Assembly: GCA_026224875.1 (NCBI GenBank)
Contig: JAMFRU010000104.1
Span: 1-35,506 of the forward strand
Length of the DNA: 35,506 nt
Source: Acidocella sp.
GTDB taxonomy: Bacteria > Pseudomonadota > Alphaproteobacteria > Acetobacterales > Acetobacteraceae
Direction of reading: 5' to 3'
In this document: positions 28,143-35,506 of the stretch, piece after piece
Position numbering within the stretch: position 1 is the stretch's first letter
Layout: each line of letters opens with the position of its first letter
Program-made: the position numbers and the translations under genes
Notes under the pieces: generated by a model
The model's database searches: none
The model's input: only the letters and a program-made list of their open reading frames with translations
Told to the model about the DNA's origin: nothing

Positions 28143-30713
28143 TCAACCTAGCTGCGCGGCGAGAAGCGCTGTCAGCTCATCCTTCTCCCGTTGCAGGGCA
28201 GAGGCCTTGCGTAGAGGAATGAGCCCGTTGGCAACGGCTGCCATTCCGCCGATCTGGTTGAAAACCATCGAATGCATGACACCGAAATTGCCGAACAGTG
28301 CGCCGCCGATGCAGAGCGCATTAGCCCCCACAATCATCCGCCAACTGCGTTTGATATTCCGTTGTAAATCCTTGGAGATGTCATAGAGCTGCAGAAGTTT
28401 CTCCAGGCTTTCTTCCATGAACACGATCTCCGCCGTATCCGTCGCAATGCTCGACGCACCGCGCAACGAGATCGAGACATCCGCTTGCTTCAAAGCAATC
28501 GAGTCATTGATACCATCGCCAATAAAGCAGACCTTTCGGCCTTCCTTCTGCAATGTCCGCACATAGCGCGCCTTATCTTGAGGCAATACCTCAGCAAAAT
28601 AGCGGTCCATGCCAAGGCGATTCGCTAAATTCCGCGTTGGCCGTTCATGATCGCCGGAGATGATGGCAAGATGTTTGGCCCCGCGCGCGCGTAGGCCCGA
28701 AATCACGAGCTGAGCTTCATTGCGTTCCGCCGCGCGCAATTCCAGCGCGCCGCCAAGCTCGCCATCCACCCCGATCATGATCAGCGAGTGCCCTTCGTCA
28801 TGGACCTCCTCAATCTCCCGGTCGAGCGAGGCGGGAAGCTTGATACCTTCATGCGCCATGAAGCGCGCACTGCCGACCCGGACGATATGGCCGTCCACCC
28901 CCACGGTCACACCATACCCAACCGCATATTTGGTCTCGTCGGTCTGCGGCATCTCCAGGTCGAGCGTATGGAATTTATCGAGAATGGCTTTCGCGATCGG
29001 ATGGCTGAACCTGTTTTCCGCTGCCGCAGCCCAGCTTAGTATGGTATTCTCATCATGCTTGCCGAAGGTCAGAATTCTGCCCACCTCCGGCCGTTCGCGC
29101 GTCAGCGTTCCGGTCTTGTCGAACAGAAAAGTATCAATCTCGCTCATCGCCTCCAGCGCCCGGCCGGATTTCACCAGCACGCCCTGCTGCGCCGCAAGCG
29201 TGAGCGAAGACAGCATCGCGATGGGTGCCGCCATGCGAATACCGGTGCCGAGATCGCAATTCACAACCGCAACGGCGCTGGAAGCGCCACGCAAGGCCAA
29301 GCTGACGCCACCCAGGGCCAAAGTCGGTATAACCGCACGATCCGCCAGCTTCTGGCCGCTGGATTGTGCCTTCAACGTGTGCCCAGAGGTCTCGTTCAGA
29401 ATTTTCGTAAGCCGGGCGGCAGTGGTCTCAGCGCCGGCGCTGGTCACCGACACCCGGATCTTACCGGCAATCACCGTGGTCCCGGCGAAGACTTCATCGC
29501 CCGCGGTTTTCTCCACCGGTGCGGATTCCCCCGTCAGCGCATGCTGGTCAATCATCGCCATGCCATCAAATACTGTACCATCCACCGGCGCGGACTCACC
29601 GGTATGGACGATAATGATGTCGCCGGGCTTGACCTTCTCAAGCGGCGTTTCAACCGCCGTTCCATCGGCATCCAGCCACACAAAGCGCGCTTGCTTGCCA
29701 AACACATTCAACAGCATGCGTTTGGAGTTGCTTTCGGTTCGCTCCACTAGTTTGCGGGACGCGCTCAGCGTTAGCGCCAGTACCGAGCCGGCGAGGATCT
29801 GACCGGTCACCAGGCAGGCGGCAACGACGATGGCATCCAGTACGTCGACCCCGAGCCGCTTCTCCTTGACGAGCAGGTCGTAGGCACCCTTGAAGCTTGG
29901 GATCACCGAATACATGAACAACACAGCACTCAGCGGCGTCAGCCAGGGGAAGGCAAACCTGCTCAGGCCGGAAACAGCCACCGTCGCCAGTGCCACGGGC
30001 AGATCGTAATCGATCGGCGCCACCGCAAAATCCTCGGTCCTTTCCAGAGCGGAGTCCAAAAGGGCGATAATCTGATGCTTCTGGATCTGCCGCGTATTGT
30101 AATGCACAAGCACCGTGCCCGTGAATTCCTGAACCGAAAATCTATCGATCCCCAAGGCATTGACCAGCTCGCCTTCAATCGCCTGCCGCAAGGCCCGCCT
30201 GCGGATCAGAATGGGATTTTCAAACCGGATGCGCCCGGTGATTTCATGCTTGATTTTCCAGCCGGATAATTGATTGCCATAGCGCTGCAAATAAACCTGG
30301 CCGCCGGCGCCATGGCCGAAGGTCGATGGCAATCTGCGCTGCATGGAGATTTCCCCGGCACCGCTGATGATCTTCGAAATATTCTGGACTTCTTCCTGCG
30401 GGCCGTCATCGCCGAACCGGTAATGGATCTCCGCTTTGCCGCGCTGCCCATCGATGAAGACGCTGCGCACGGCATCAGCCGAAAATGCCCGCTCAAAAAA
30501 CAACCTTCCCGTCGGCCCTGTCGGATCGGAGAGAAAGGCCGCGCCAAAAATCTCGATCTTGCCAGGCTCGGCGGCATCGACGAAAGCGCCAGATTGCAAT
30601 CGCCGTTTGCCAACAGCCCTCGTCCGCACGGGAGCCAAAGGGGCGGCCAATTCCGGCCGCGCAATGCCGGAGCGGTTGCGCTGCGCCGCGAGGCGCGTCT
30701 TCAGGGATGACAT
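28143..30713 (-). CDS. Heavy-metal-type (P1B-like) P-type ATPase with intact catalytic motifs
   Basis: An 856-residue metal-pump-type P-ATPase. Two ferredoxin-like HMA-type domains without CxxC come first (about 55-120 and 155-225). Then come membrane helices, the actuator TGES (394-397), the phosphorylation site DKTGT (Asp532), the P1B-specific Ser-His-Pro (570-572) and the hinge GDGIND (732-737), all intact. The membrane motif that is CPC in copper/zinc pumps reads CDLGTGIRMAAP (486-497): LGT stands at the CPC site, and the pattern D-x5-R-x3-P resembles the DYSC-type motif I recall from CtpC/P1B-6-like pumps. The ATG at 30713 has AAGG 7 bases upstream, 9 bp after the stop of the 80-residue gene, so translation is coupled. 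The metal is unknown; iron, manganese or zinc are possible. Confidence 0.9.
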   Translation of the reverse strand: MSSLKTRLAAQRNRSGIARPELAAPLAPVRTRAVGKRRLQSGAFVDAAEPGKIEIFGAAFLSDPTGPTGRLFFERAFSADAVRSVFIDGQRGKAEIHYRFGDDGPQEEVQNISKIISGAGEISMQRRLPSTFGHGAGGQVYLQRYGNQLSGWKIKHEITGRIRFENPILIRRRALRQAIEGELVNALGIDRFSVQEFTGTVLVHYNTRQIQKHQIIALLDSALERTEDFAVAPIDYDLPVALATVAVSGLSRFAFPWLTPLSAVLFMYSVIPSFKGAYDLLVKEKRLGVDVLDAIVVAACLVTGQILAGSVLALTLSASRKLVERTESNSKRMLLNVFGKQARFVWLDADGTAVETPLEKVKPGDIIIVHTGESAPVDGTVFDGMAMIDQHALTGESAPVEKTAGDEVFAGTTVIAGKIRVSVTSAGAETTAARLTKILNETSGHTLKAQSSGQKLADRAVIPTLALGGVSLALRGASSAVAVVNCDLGTGIRMAAPIAMLSSLTLAAQQGVLVKSGRALEAMSEIDTFLFDKTGTLTRERPEVGRILTFGKHDENTILSWAAAAENRFSHPIAKAILDKFHTLDLEMPQTDETKYAVGYGVTVGVDGHIVRVGSARFMAHEGIKLPASLDREIEEVHDEGHSLIMIGVDGELGGALELRAAERNEAQLVISGLRARGAKHLAIISGDHERPTRNLANRLGMDRYFAEVLPQDKARYVRTLQKEGRKVCFIGDGINDSIALKQADVSISLRGASSIATDTAEIVFMEESLEKLLQLYDISKDLQRNIKRSWRMIVGANALCIGGALFGNFGVMHSMVFNQIGGMAAVANGLIPLRKASALQREKDELTALLAAQLG

Positions 30714-30722
30714 GGCGGAACC

Positions 30723-30965
30723 TTAACTCCTCGATCGGGGCGGTTTTGTACCGCTGACATACTGCCTTGCGGCCGCCGCATTAAGTTCCCGCAACCGCCG
30801 CGCCGCGGCAGCGTCCGCAACATCCTCAGCACCGCCGATCAGCAATCGCGCCACGGCCGCATAGACGGCGGAAAATCCGGCAACGGAGGATTGGCCTAGC
30901 CGCACCAACCGCTTTCCAGCTGGCAAACCCTGCTCAGCCGCGTGGGAAACCGTCTTGAGCGCCAT
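30723..30965 (-). CDS. Small Ala-rich protein, first gene of the P-type ATPase operon
   Basis: An 80-residue protein not recognised. It has a basic start (MALKTVSHAAEQG, KRLVRLGQ), a moderately hydrophobic Ala-rich helix (SSVAGFSAVYAAVARLLIGG, about residues 26-45), an Ala/Arg helix (DAAAARRLRELNAAAARQY) and a basic end. I choose ATG 30965, with GGGGG 6-7 bases upstream, over a TTG at 31004. It ends 9 bp before the ATPase gene. As a small amphipathic partner of the ATPase it could be an adaptor or membrane-coat protein; this is inference from position alone. Confidence 0.65.
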   Translation of the reverse strand: MALKTVSHAAEQGLPAGKRLVRLGQSSVAGFSAVYAAVARLLIGGAEDVADAAAARRLRELNAAAARQYVSGTKPPRSRS

Positions 30966-31002
30966 ATGCAAACCCCCGTAAAAAGGCGGTACAAGGTATG
31001 AC

Positions 31003-31030
31003 AATTTAATGACATCACCCGGATAGTCAA
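31003..31030 (-). promoter_or_regulatory. Candidate minus-strand promoter for the ATPase operon
   Basis: On the minus strand TTGACT (31025-31030), 16-bp spacer, TAAATT (31003-31008, four of six). It overlaps the plus-strand promoter at 31009-31037, so the two divergent units cannot easily be started at once. Confidence 0.45.
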
Positions 31031-31037
31031 CTATAAT
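31009..31037 (+). promoter_or_regulatory. Promoter for the pseudo-ATPase gene
   Basis: ATGACA (31009-31014, five of six), 17-bp spacer, perfect TATAAT (31032-31037). It is 33 bp upstream of ATG 31071. Overlaps the opposite promoter of the ATPase operon. Confidence 0.65.
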
Positions 31038-31070
31038 AATAGAGATAGTGGTTTTTTGCAGGATTGTTCA

Positions 31071-33581
31071 ATGCCGCCCGTGACGAAGAATTTACCCCGT
31101 ACATCGGGCGCAACGCCGCCATCTGTCCGCATCATCGGTGATCAGCTGATCCTGCAGAATGACGCTTTGTTCGGCGGCGAAACATCCGCCGCCACACGCC
31201 GGCTGCTGGAGCTGGCCTTCTCTTTGCCCGAGGTCAAATCCGCGACCATCAGAGGCGAGAGGGGGCTGGTGACGTTCATCGTGTCCAGCAACGCCATACC
31301 GGGCCAGATCTGGCAGCGCCTGGGCGCCCTGCTGCGGCAAAAGCAGGTGCCTGAGCCCTCCCGCGAAATCCGCGCGGACAGACTGCCGCTGCAACCCCCG
31401 GCCCCGGGCCTGCCCGTGCGCATCAGCCGCTTCGGCCAGACCTTGACCACCTTCCGCGTCCGCGCACTGGCCTCGGAACGCATCCGCATCGCCCATCCCC
31501 TGCTCAGGGACAGGGACATCAAATCCCGTGTGCTGGAGAGCCTCGGCTCCGTGCGCGGCGTGGTTTCGGTGCGCTCCATCCGGCTTTGGGGTAGCGTGAT
31601 CATCGTTTACGACCCGCAACTCATCTCCCCGGAGCAGTTGTTGCGGTTCCTAGACGATTCCTGGGCCGGTTTACTGGTAGGCCCCCCTTCCCCGCCCTTG
31701 CCGCGCAAACTGGCTGTTGCCGGCTCCCTACTCGCTTTGTCCTTCACAGCGCAGTTCTTCCGCCTCGCTTTGCTGCCCTGGGCCACCGCCGCGGTGGCCC
31801 TGTACAACCTACCCAATGTCATAGCCGCCATCCGTGACTTGCGCCGCCGCCGCATCGGCCTGCCGGCGATGTACACATTGGGATTCAGCTTCCTCCTCTA
31901 TTTCAGGCTGCCCTTCGCCTCCAGCCTGTTCTCAACCGTCACACAAACCTGGCCGGCGCTCAGCAATCATCTCGCCATCAGCAGTGAAAATCGGCTTTTC
32001 GCGCCGCAAAGGCGCCGCCAGATCTGGGCCCGGCTGAGTGAAGGGCAGGCCGGTGAGGTCGAGATCGATATCGCGGCACTGCGGCCCGGCATGATCATCA
32101 CCGCGCGCAAGGGTGACTACATCCCGGCGGATGGCGCGGTTGTCGAAGGCCTGGCCTCCGTACACGAGTCTTTTCTGACCGGCGGGCGCGGCGGTGCCGA
32201 TAAATTGCCTGGCGATCCGGTCTATGCCGGCGCCTTTGTCGGTGATGGCAATATCTCCATCCGCATAACCCATGCCGGCCACGCCACGGCAGGCGCCGCG
32301 CTGGCGCGTTTGCTACCGCGCCGCGCCATCAGCAATCTACCATCCACGCAGGATGTGGACCGGGCCGGCCACCGCAATGCAAAACCAGCTTTGCTTGCTG
32401 CCCTGATCATGCTGGCTGTGACAAGAACGCCAAGATATTCCCAGGTGATCATCCGGCCGGATTATCTTTCCGCCCCGCGTTTGAGTGCGCATCTGTCTGC
32501 TCTGGCCGCCGTCGCCGAAGCCCTTTCCGGCGGCGCGCTTATCCGCAACCCGGCGGCGCTGGACCGGCTGCTTGCCGCCGATATCATCGTCCTCGATGAC
32601 GGCGTGAACTTTGTTAAGCGCCGCGTGCAGGTTTCTGAAATATTAAGTCAGGATCGGACCGCTGGTAACGAGACTTTGCGCTTTGTTGCCGCCGCCCTGG
32701 CCGGCGGCGACGATCCGCGCACGGGCGCACTGAAGCGGGAGGCGAAACGGCGGCGGATCGTCATCCCACAGGGCAGCGACTACCGCCGGCAGGCCGGGAC
32801 GATTTTATTCCGTGATGAAACCGGTTCGGAAATTCGCGTCATGGCGCCGGCTTCGGCCCTGAAGCGCGGGCTGTATGCGCCTAATGCAGCGTTCGCGGCA
32901 CAGTTGAAGGCGGAAGCCGCACTGCCGCAAACCGACCCCGCAACACGCAGCTTCGTTGTCTCCCGTGCCCGCAACATACTCGGCCTCGTCCGCTTCGCGC
33001 GCAACGGCCCCCTTGAGACCACCGATGCGGTCGCAGCACTACGGCTCGAATTCCCCAACACAAGATTTGTCTACCTCTCTTCCGCGCCGCAGGTGGAAGC
33101 CGAGGCGCGTGCAGAGGAATTGGGGCTGGATGCAGTGTTCGGAGGGCTGACGGCGAACGCTAAAACCGAAGTGATGCGCTCGCTCAGCGCCCGCGCTGTG
33201 TGGATAGGGGATGGCACAGATCCGAGCACTGCGCCCACCCGGGCGGCCGCCGCCGTCAGCGTTTCAATCGCCGGCCTCGAAAAACTAGCTGATGACTTTG
33301 CGGATATCCTTCTACTCGGTGGGGACCTACGCGCCTTATCGCCGGCCCGGCTCGCCGCGAAGCGGCGGTTTGGCCAACTCAAGGCTGATTACCGGACCGT
33401 CTACCTGGCTAATCTCGCTGCCGTGGCCGGCGGGTTTGTGGCCGGGTTTGGAAGCCTTCAAGCTGGCTTCACCTCCAACCTCGGCACTGCCGCAGTCTTT
33501 CTCGCGCGCTGGCGTGCGCTCAACAATCTAGCTCATCACAACGAGAAAGCGGAACTGGCACAACGCCCCGGCAGGATCTGA
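31071..33581 (+). CDS. P-type ATPase-like pseudoenzyme, all catalytic motifs lost
   Basis: An 836-residue protein that can be followed alongside the neighbouring ATPase from end to end: two HMA-like domains (about 20-90 and 125-195), membrane helices, actuator, P-domain and final helices. Yet the key motifs are gone: TGES is TGGR (370-373); DKTGT is DDGVN with only the Asp (509) kept; the Ser-His-Pro is absent; GDGIND is GDGTDP (713-718). In the metal-site helix D-Y and R-L remain (DYLSAPRLSAH, 464-474) but the Pro is His. It cannot be a normal ion pump. The long undamaged frame, AGGA site and strong promoter argue for a real protein, perhaps a regulatory or structural partner of the active ATPase. 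ATG 31071 is preferred to TTG 31056. Confidence 0.85.
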   Translation: MPPVTKNLPRTSGATPPSVRIIGDQLILQNDALFGGETSAATRRLLELAFSLPEVKSATIRGERGLVTFIVSSNAIPGQIWQRLGALLRQKQVPEPSREIRADRLPLQPPAPGLPVRISRFGQTLTTFRVRALASERIRIAHPLLRDRDIKSRVLESLGSVRGVVSVRSIRLWGSVIIVYDPQLISPEQLLRFLDDSWAGLLVGPPSPPLPRKLAVAGSLLALSFTAQFFRLALLPWATAAVALYNLPNVIAAIRDLRRRRIGLPAMYTLGFSFLLYFRLPFASSLFSTVTQTWPALSNHLAISSENRLFAPQRRRQIWARLSEGQAGEVEIDIAALRPGMIITARKGDYIPADGAVVEGLASVHESFLTGGRGGADKLPGDPVYAGAFVGDGNISIRITHAGHATAGAALARLLPRRAISNLPSTQDVDRAGHRNAKPALLAALIMLAVTRTPRYSQVIIRPDYLSAPRLSAHLSALAAVAEALSGGALIRNPAALDRLLAADIIVLDDGVNFVKRRVQVSEILSQDRTAGNETLRFVAAALAGGDDPRTGALKREAKRRRIVIPQGSDYRRQAGTILFRDETGSEIRVMAPASALKRGLYAPNAAFAAQLKAEAALPQTDPATRSFVVSRARNILGLVRFARNGPLETTDAVAALRLEFPNTRFVYLSSAPQVEAEARAEELGLDAVFGGLTANAKTEVMRSLSARAVWIGDGTDPSTAPTRAAAAVSVSIAGLEKLADDFADILLLGGDLRALSPARLAAKRRFGQLKADYRTVYLANLAAVAGGFVAGFGSLQAGFTSNLGTAAVFLARWRALNNLAHHNEKAELAQRPGRI

Positions 33582-33606
33582 GAGGCCGTTTGATGACAGG
33601 GGGTCC

Positions 33607-33957
33607 TTAACCCCTTAGCGCGATGATCGTCAGACGCAGAGGATGCGTGGCTACCAGGCACGTGTAGCGCCCATTCTGCAAATACTTAAATCTGACAACC
33701 AATTCTGGGTCGTTGCCCGTAAACAAAGCCGCTCTGTCGATGGCTGATAGCTCCCCTTGCGTCAGCCCTCCGATACGGAACCCAGTACCTGACCAGGTCA
33801 CCTCAAGGCCCTGGCCATCCTTCAACCGGTAGTGACCAATCAGGCGATCACGATCCTTCTCGGCCAAAGTGATTTGCTCCGGCGCAGAGAACCAGCCATT
33901 TGCAACGGTCACGAATTTTCGAAGACCTTCAGTCACACTTTGGAAAACCGCGTCCAT
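33607..33957 (-). CDS. Small beta-rich protein, DUF3471-like
   Basis: A 116-residue protein. After an N-terminal helix, ITLAEKDRDRLIGHYRLKDGQGLEVTWSGTGFRIGG, LSAIDRAALFTGNDPELVVRFKY and a closing YTCLVATHPLRLTIIALR follow the strand order of the small beta domain found at the C-terminus of many serine beta-lactamase-type hydrolases (DUF3471-like). No catalytic serine domain is attached here, so it is either a free-standing version or a remnant. AAGGAG lies 7 bases before the ATG; the leader holds three GGAGCAA copies. Convergent with the pseudo-ATPase gene (25-bp gap). Confidence 0.6.
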   Translation of the reverse strand: MDAVFQSVTEGLRKFVTVANGWFSAPEQITLAEKDRDRLIGHYRLKDGQGLEVTWSGTGFRIGGLTQGELSAIDRAALFTGNDPELVVRFKYLQNGRYTCLVATHPLRLTIIALRG

Positions 33958-34014
33958 CTATTGCTCCTTGCTCCGAGATTGCTCCGTTGATTATCTCGCT
34001 GAGACTGCCTTAAA

Positions 34015-34800
34015 CTAAGCCGTGAGCATCTTTATGCCGACGATGGTCAGGATAAGACCAAGCGAAGGTTTTAAGACCCATTCTGGTGCATGACGCGCGG
34101 CTAGGCTGACGACAATAATGCCGGGAATGGACCCCACCAGCAACGACTCAAGCAGATGAAAATTCACAGAAGCCAACAATCAATGGCCCACACCGGCCAC
34201 AAACGTCAGCGGTACCGCATGCGCGATATCGGAGCCAACAATACGGACGACAGGTAGCCGCGGATAGAGAAAGAAAAGTGCAATCGTACCCAACGCACCA
34301 GCGCCGACAGATGAAAGCGAAACCAAAACCCCAACGACAAATCCCGCCAGCACCGTCAACCAGAATGATGTATGCAACCCAAAGTCCGGATTACGTTTGA
34401 CGGCAATCGCAATGACCTTATCCTTTGCCAACAAAGACACCGCGCTAATTATCAGCGCAACACCTAGTGTCAACGAAATCGCCGTCGCAACGCCCTTGCT
34501 CTCCACACCGAAGTGATGAATCGCAAGCAACGTTAGAATAGTCGCCGGAAGCGATCCCGTCGCGAGGCGGCCGACGATGCTCCAGTCGACCGATTTGCCG
34601 GAGCTGTGAATAGCCGTGCCAACCACCTTTGTCGTGGATGCAAAGAGCAAATCGGTGCCAACGGCTGTAGACGGGTGAAATCCGAAGAGCAGAACCAGCA
34701 ACGGCGTCATGAGTGCTCCACCGCCGACGCCGGTTAACCCCACAAGAAAACCTACAAGCGCGCCTGACGTTATATAAGCCGGCTGGATAATGGAATGCAT
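34015..34800 (-). pseudogene. TauE/SafE (TSUP) permease interrupted by one in-frame TGA
   Basis: The frame from ATG 34800 encodes a TSUP sulfite/sulfonate exporter: SGALVGFLVGLTGVGGGALMTPLLVLLFG at the start, the second GAGALGT half-motif, and LPVVRIVGSDIAHAVPLTFVAGVGH. A TGA at 34177-34179 (codon 207) stops it. Without any shift the same frame goes on as LLASVNFHLLESLLVGSIPGIIVVS to a normal TAG at 34015. Family members have Trp at the stopped place (GHW), so one TGG-to-TGA change explains it. The truncated product would lose its last two helices. Either a recent pseudogene, a readthrough case or a sequencing error. TSUP members handle sulfur compounds, in line with the sulfate genes at 20-23 kb. 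Confidence 0.8.
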
Positions 34801-35186
34801 CAGAACCTTCTTCTAAAAAGCTTATAAACTCTATTGATATTATATTTTTATTATATCTTGGCAAGAGTATAGATAATTCTGGCAAAGTTTTGGGCTCAGC
34901 AGAGGCCTCATAAAACTTGAATGAAAACAATCGCCTATGTTGGACTTACCTTAGGCCAGGATCGTCATTCATTTCATACTTGCGTGGAGTAGCCTGCATC
35001 GGCGATTTTGAGTGCCCAGCGGGCGGAAATTGACGCGGAATGAGCCAAATCGATTCAGGGGCGCACCCATCACCTGAGCCGCCATCTCGGGTCGCCCTTA
35101 ATATTCTCTATAATATCAGCGGATTGATCCTGACTGGCTACCATAAAGACAATTGGCTCGACACCATGACCGCTTGCGGAAACGCA
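34801..35186. other. AT-rich leader of the TSUP gene and gene-free DNA to the IS3 remnant
   Basis: 34801-34880 is the most AT-rich part of the window; on the minus strand it holds two TATAAT boxes in tandem and GAAGG ahead of the TSUP ATG, so it is the probable promoter region, though no -35 stands out. From about 34930 to 35186 no gene is seen; the sequence leads into the transposase remnant and is likely insertion debris. Confidence 0.5.
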
Positions 35187-35387
35187 TAGCCATTGCGTGG
35201 CGTAGTCTTGTGCCTCCTCTATGCTTTCGATGATATGCTGGTCGAGCCATTCATGGCGGACCGTTCGGTTGTAGCGCTCGACATAAGCGTTCTGCTGCGG
35301 CTTGCCCGGCTGGATGTGCCGGATGCTGATGCAGTGCTTCTCGGCCCAGGCCAGCAGCTTCCCACTGATATATTCCGGGCCGTAGCA
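35187..35387 (-). pseudogene. IS3-family transposase (OrfB) remnant
   Basis: Sixty-seven codons on the minus strand match the integrase core of an IS3-family OrfB: GPEYISGKLLAWAEKH, IRHIQPGKPQQNAYVERYNRTV (with the third catalytic Glu) and HEWLDQHIIESIEEAQDYATQWL. The usual DNGPE is CYGPE, so the second catalytic Asp is gone. After QWL the expected YNxxRPH-type end is missing and unrelated sequence follows; the residues before GPE are also foreign. It is a fragment joined at both sides to other DNA and marks the right edge of the accessory region. Confidence 0.8.
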
Positions 35388-35415
35388 CATTTCGAACGAG
35401 GCTACGGACTTCGGA

Positions 35416-35456
35416 ATGCGGGGCGCGGAGCCCTTGCGTAGCGCAGCGCCCCGCAT
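35416..35456. repeat. Inverted repeat next to the IS3 remnant
   Basis: ATGCGGGGCGC (35416-35426) and GCGCCCCGCAT (35446-35456) are perfect 11-bp inverted arms around a 19-base loop, lying just upstream (on the minus strand) of the IS3 fragment where transposase sequence should continue. It could be a terminator or small palindromic insert that broke the transposase. Confidence 0.55.
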
Positions 35457-35506
35457 AAGGCGGCCATGGTAGGGCAAAGAATCTCTAGAATGCAGGTGTT
35501 CGAAGC

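Noticed and set aside
28720-29802. 360-codon plus-strand frame opposite the P-type ATPase
   Set aside because: Ser/Ala/Pro-rich shadow; the minus strand carries the DKTGT and TGES motifs.
31071-33581. Calling the pseudo-ATPase an ordinary heavy-metal pump
   Set aside because: Overall similarity would suggest it, but the catalytic motifs are replaced one by one, so the usual product name would mislead.

Overview
The window looks like chromosomal DNA of a GC-rich alphaproteobacterium, most likely of the Acetobacteraceae (an Acidocella/Acidiphilium-type relative). This is inferred from the dnaB-alr-mlaE-mlaF order, the biotin genes, the strongly palindromic intergenic repeats and the protein sequences. 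No rRNA or tRNA gene is visible to fix it.

Positions 1-19700 read as core chromosome. From the left: a minus-strand marR / isochorismatase-fold hydrolase / MFS exporter operon; a RecF/SMC-like ATPase; a large Pat-type protein (inactive acyl-CoA synthetase halves plus a GNAT domain); then a forward run of dnaB, alr and the lipid-transport pair mlaE-mlaF with 4-base stop/start overlaps. Biotin synthesis follows (bioD on minus, divergent from bioB and bioA on plus), then a 996-residue double glycosyltransferase, comM/yifB, a ydfG-type dehydrogenase and a small VOC-fold protein. The gaps at 10.4, 12.3 and 16.8 kb hold clusters of perfect hairpins. Two of them share one modular three-hairpin layout with different sequence in the stems.

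Positions 19700-35506 have a different texture. They are lower in GC in places, C-ending rather than G-ending in codon use, and framed by an IS5-type transposase remnant (19.8 kb) and an IS3-type transposase remnant (35.2 kb). The left part is about sulfur: a sulfate-binding protein with its own good promoter, followed by a SulP permease rather than the usual ABC partners, then a broken arylsulfatase. A TauE/SafE permease interrupted by one in-frame TGA lies near the right end. The middle holds a tail-anchored J-domain protein, an ExoD-like membrane protein with a small partner, and an APC-type permease.

The most interesting part is 27.5-33.6 kb. An Ala/Lys-rich single-span membrane protein with an acidic patch sits behind three tandem 12-bp repeats. 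It converges on a two-gene minus-strand operon (an 80-residue protein and a heavy-metal-type P-type ATPase with intact catalytic motifs). Divergent from that operon, across overlapping promoters, is a second full-length P-type ATPase-like protein in which the actuator, phosphorylation and hinge motifs have all been replaced while the reading frame stays open for 836 codons. I read this as an active ATPase paired with a pseudo-ATPase, a candidate metal-handling system, possibly related to ferrosome (fez) clusters.
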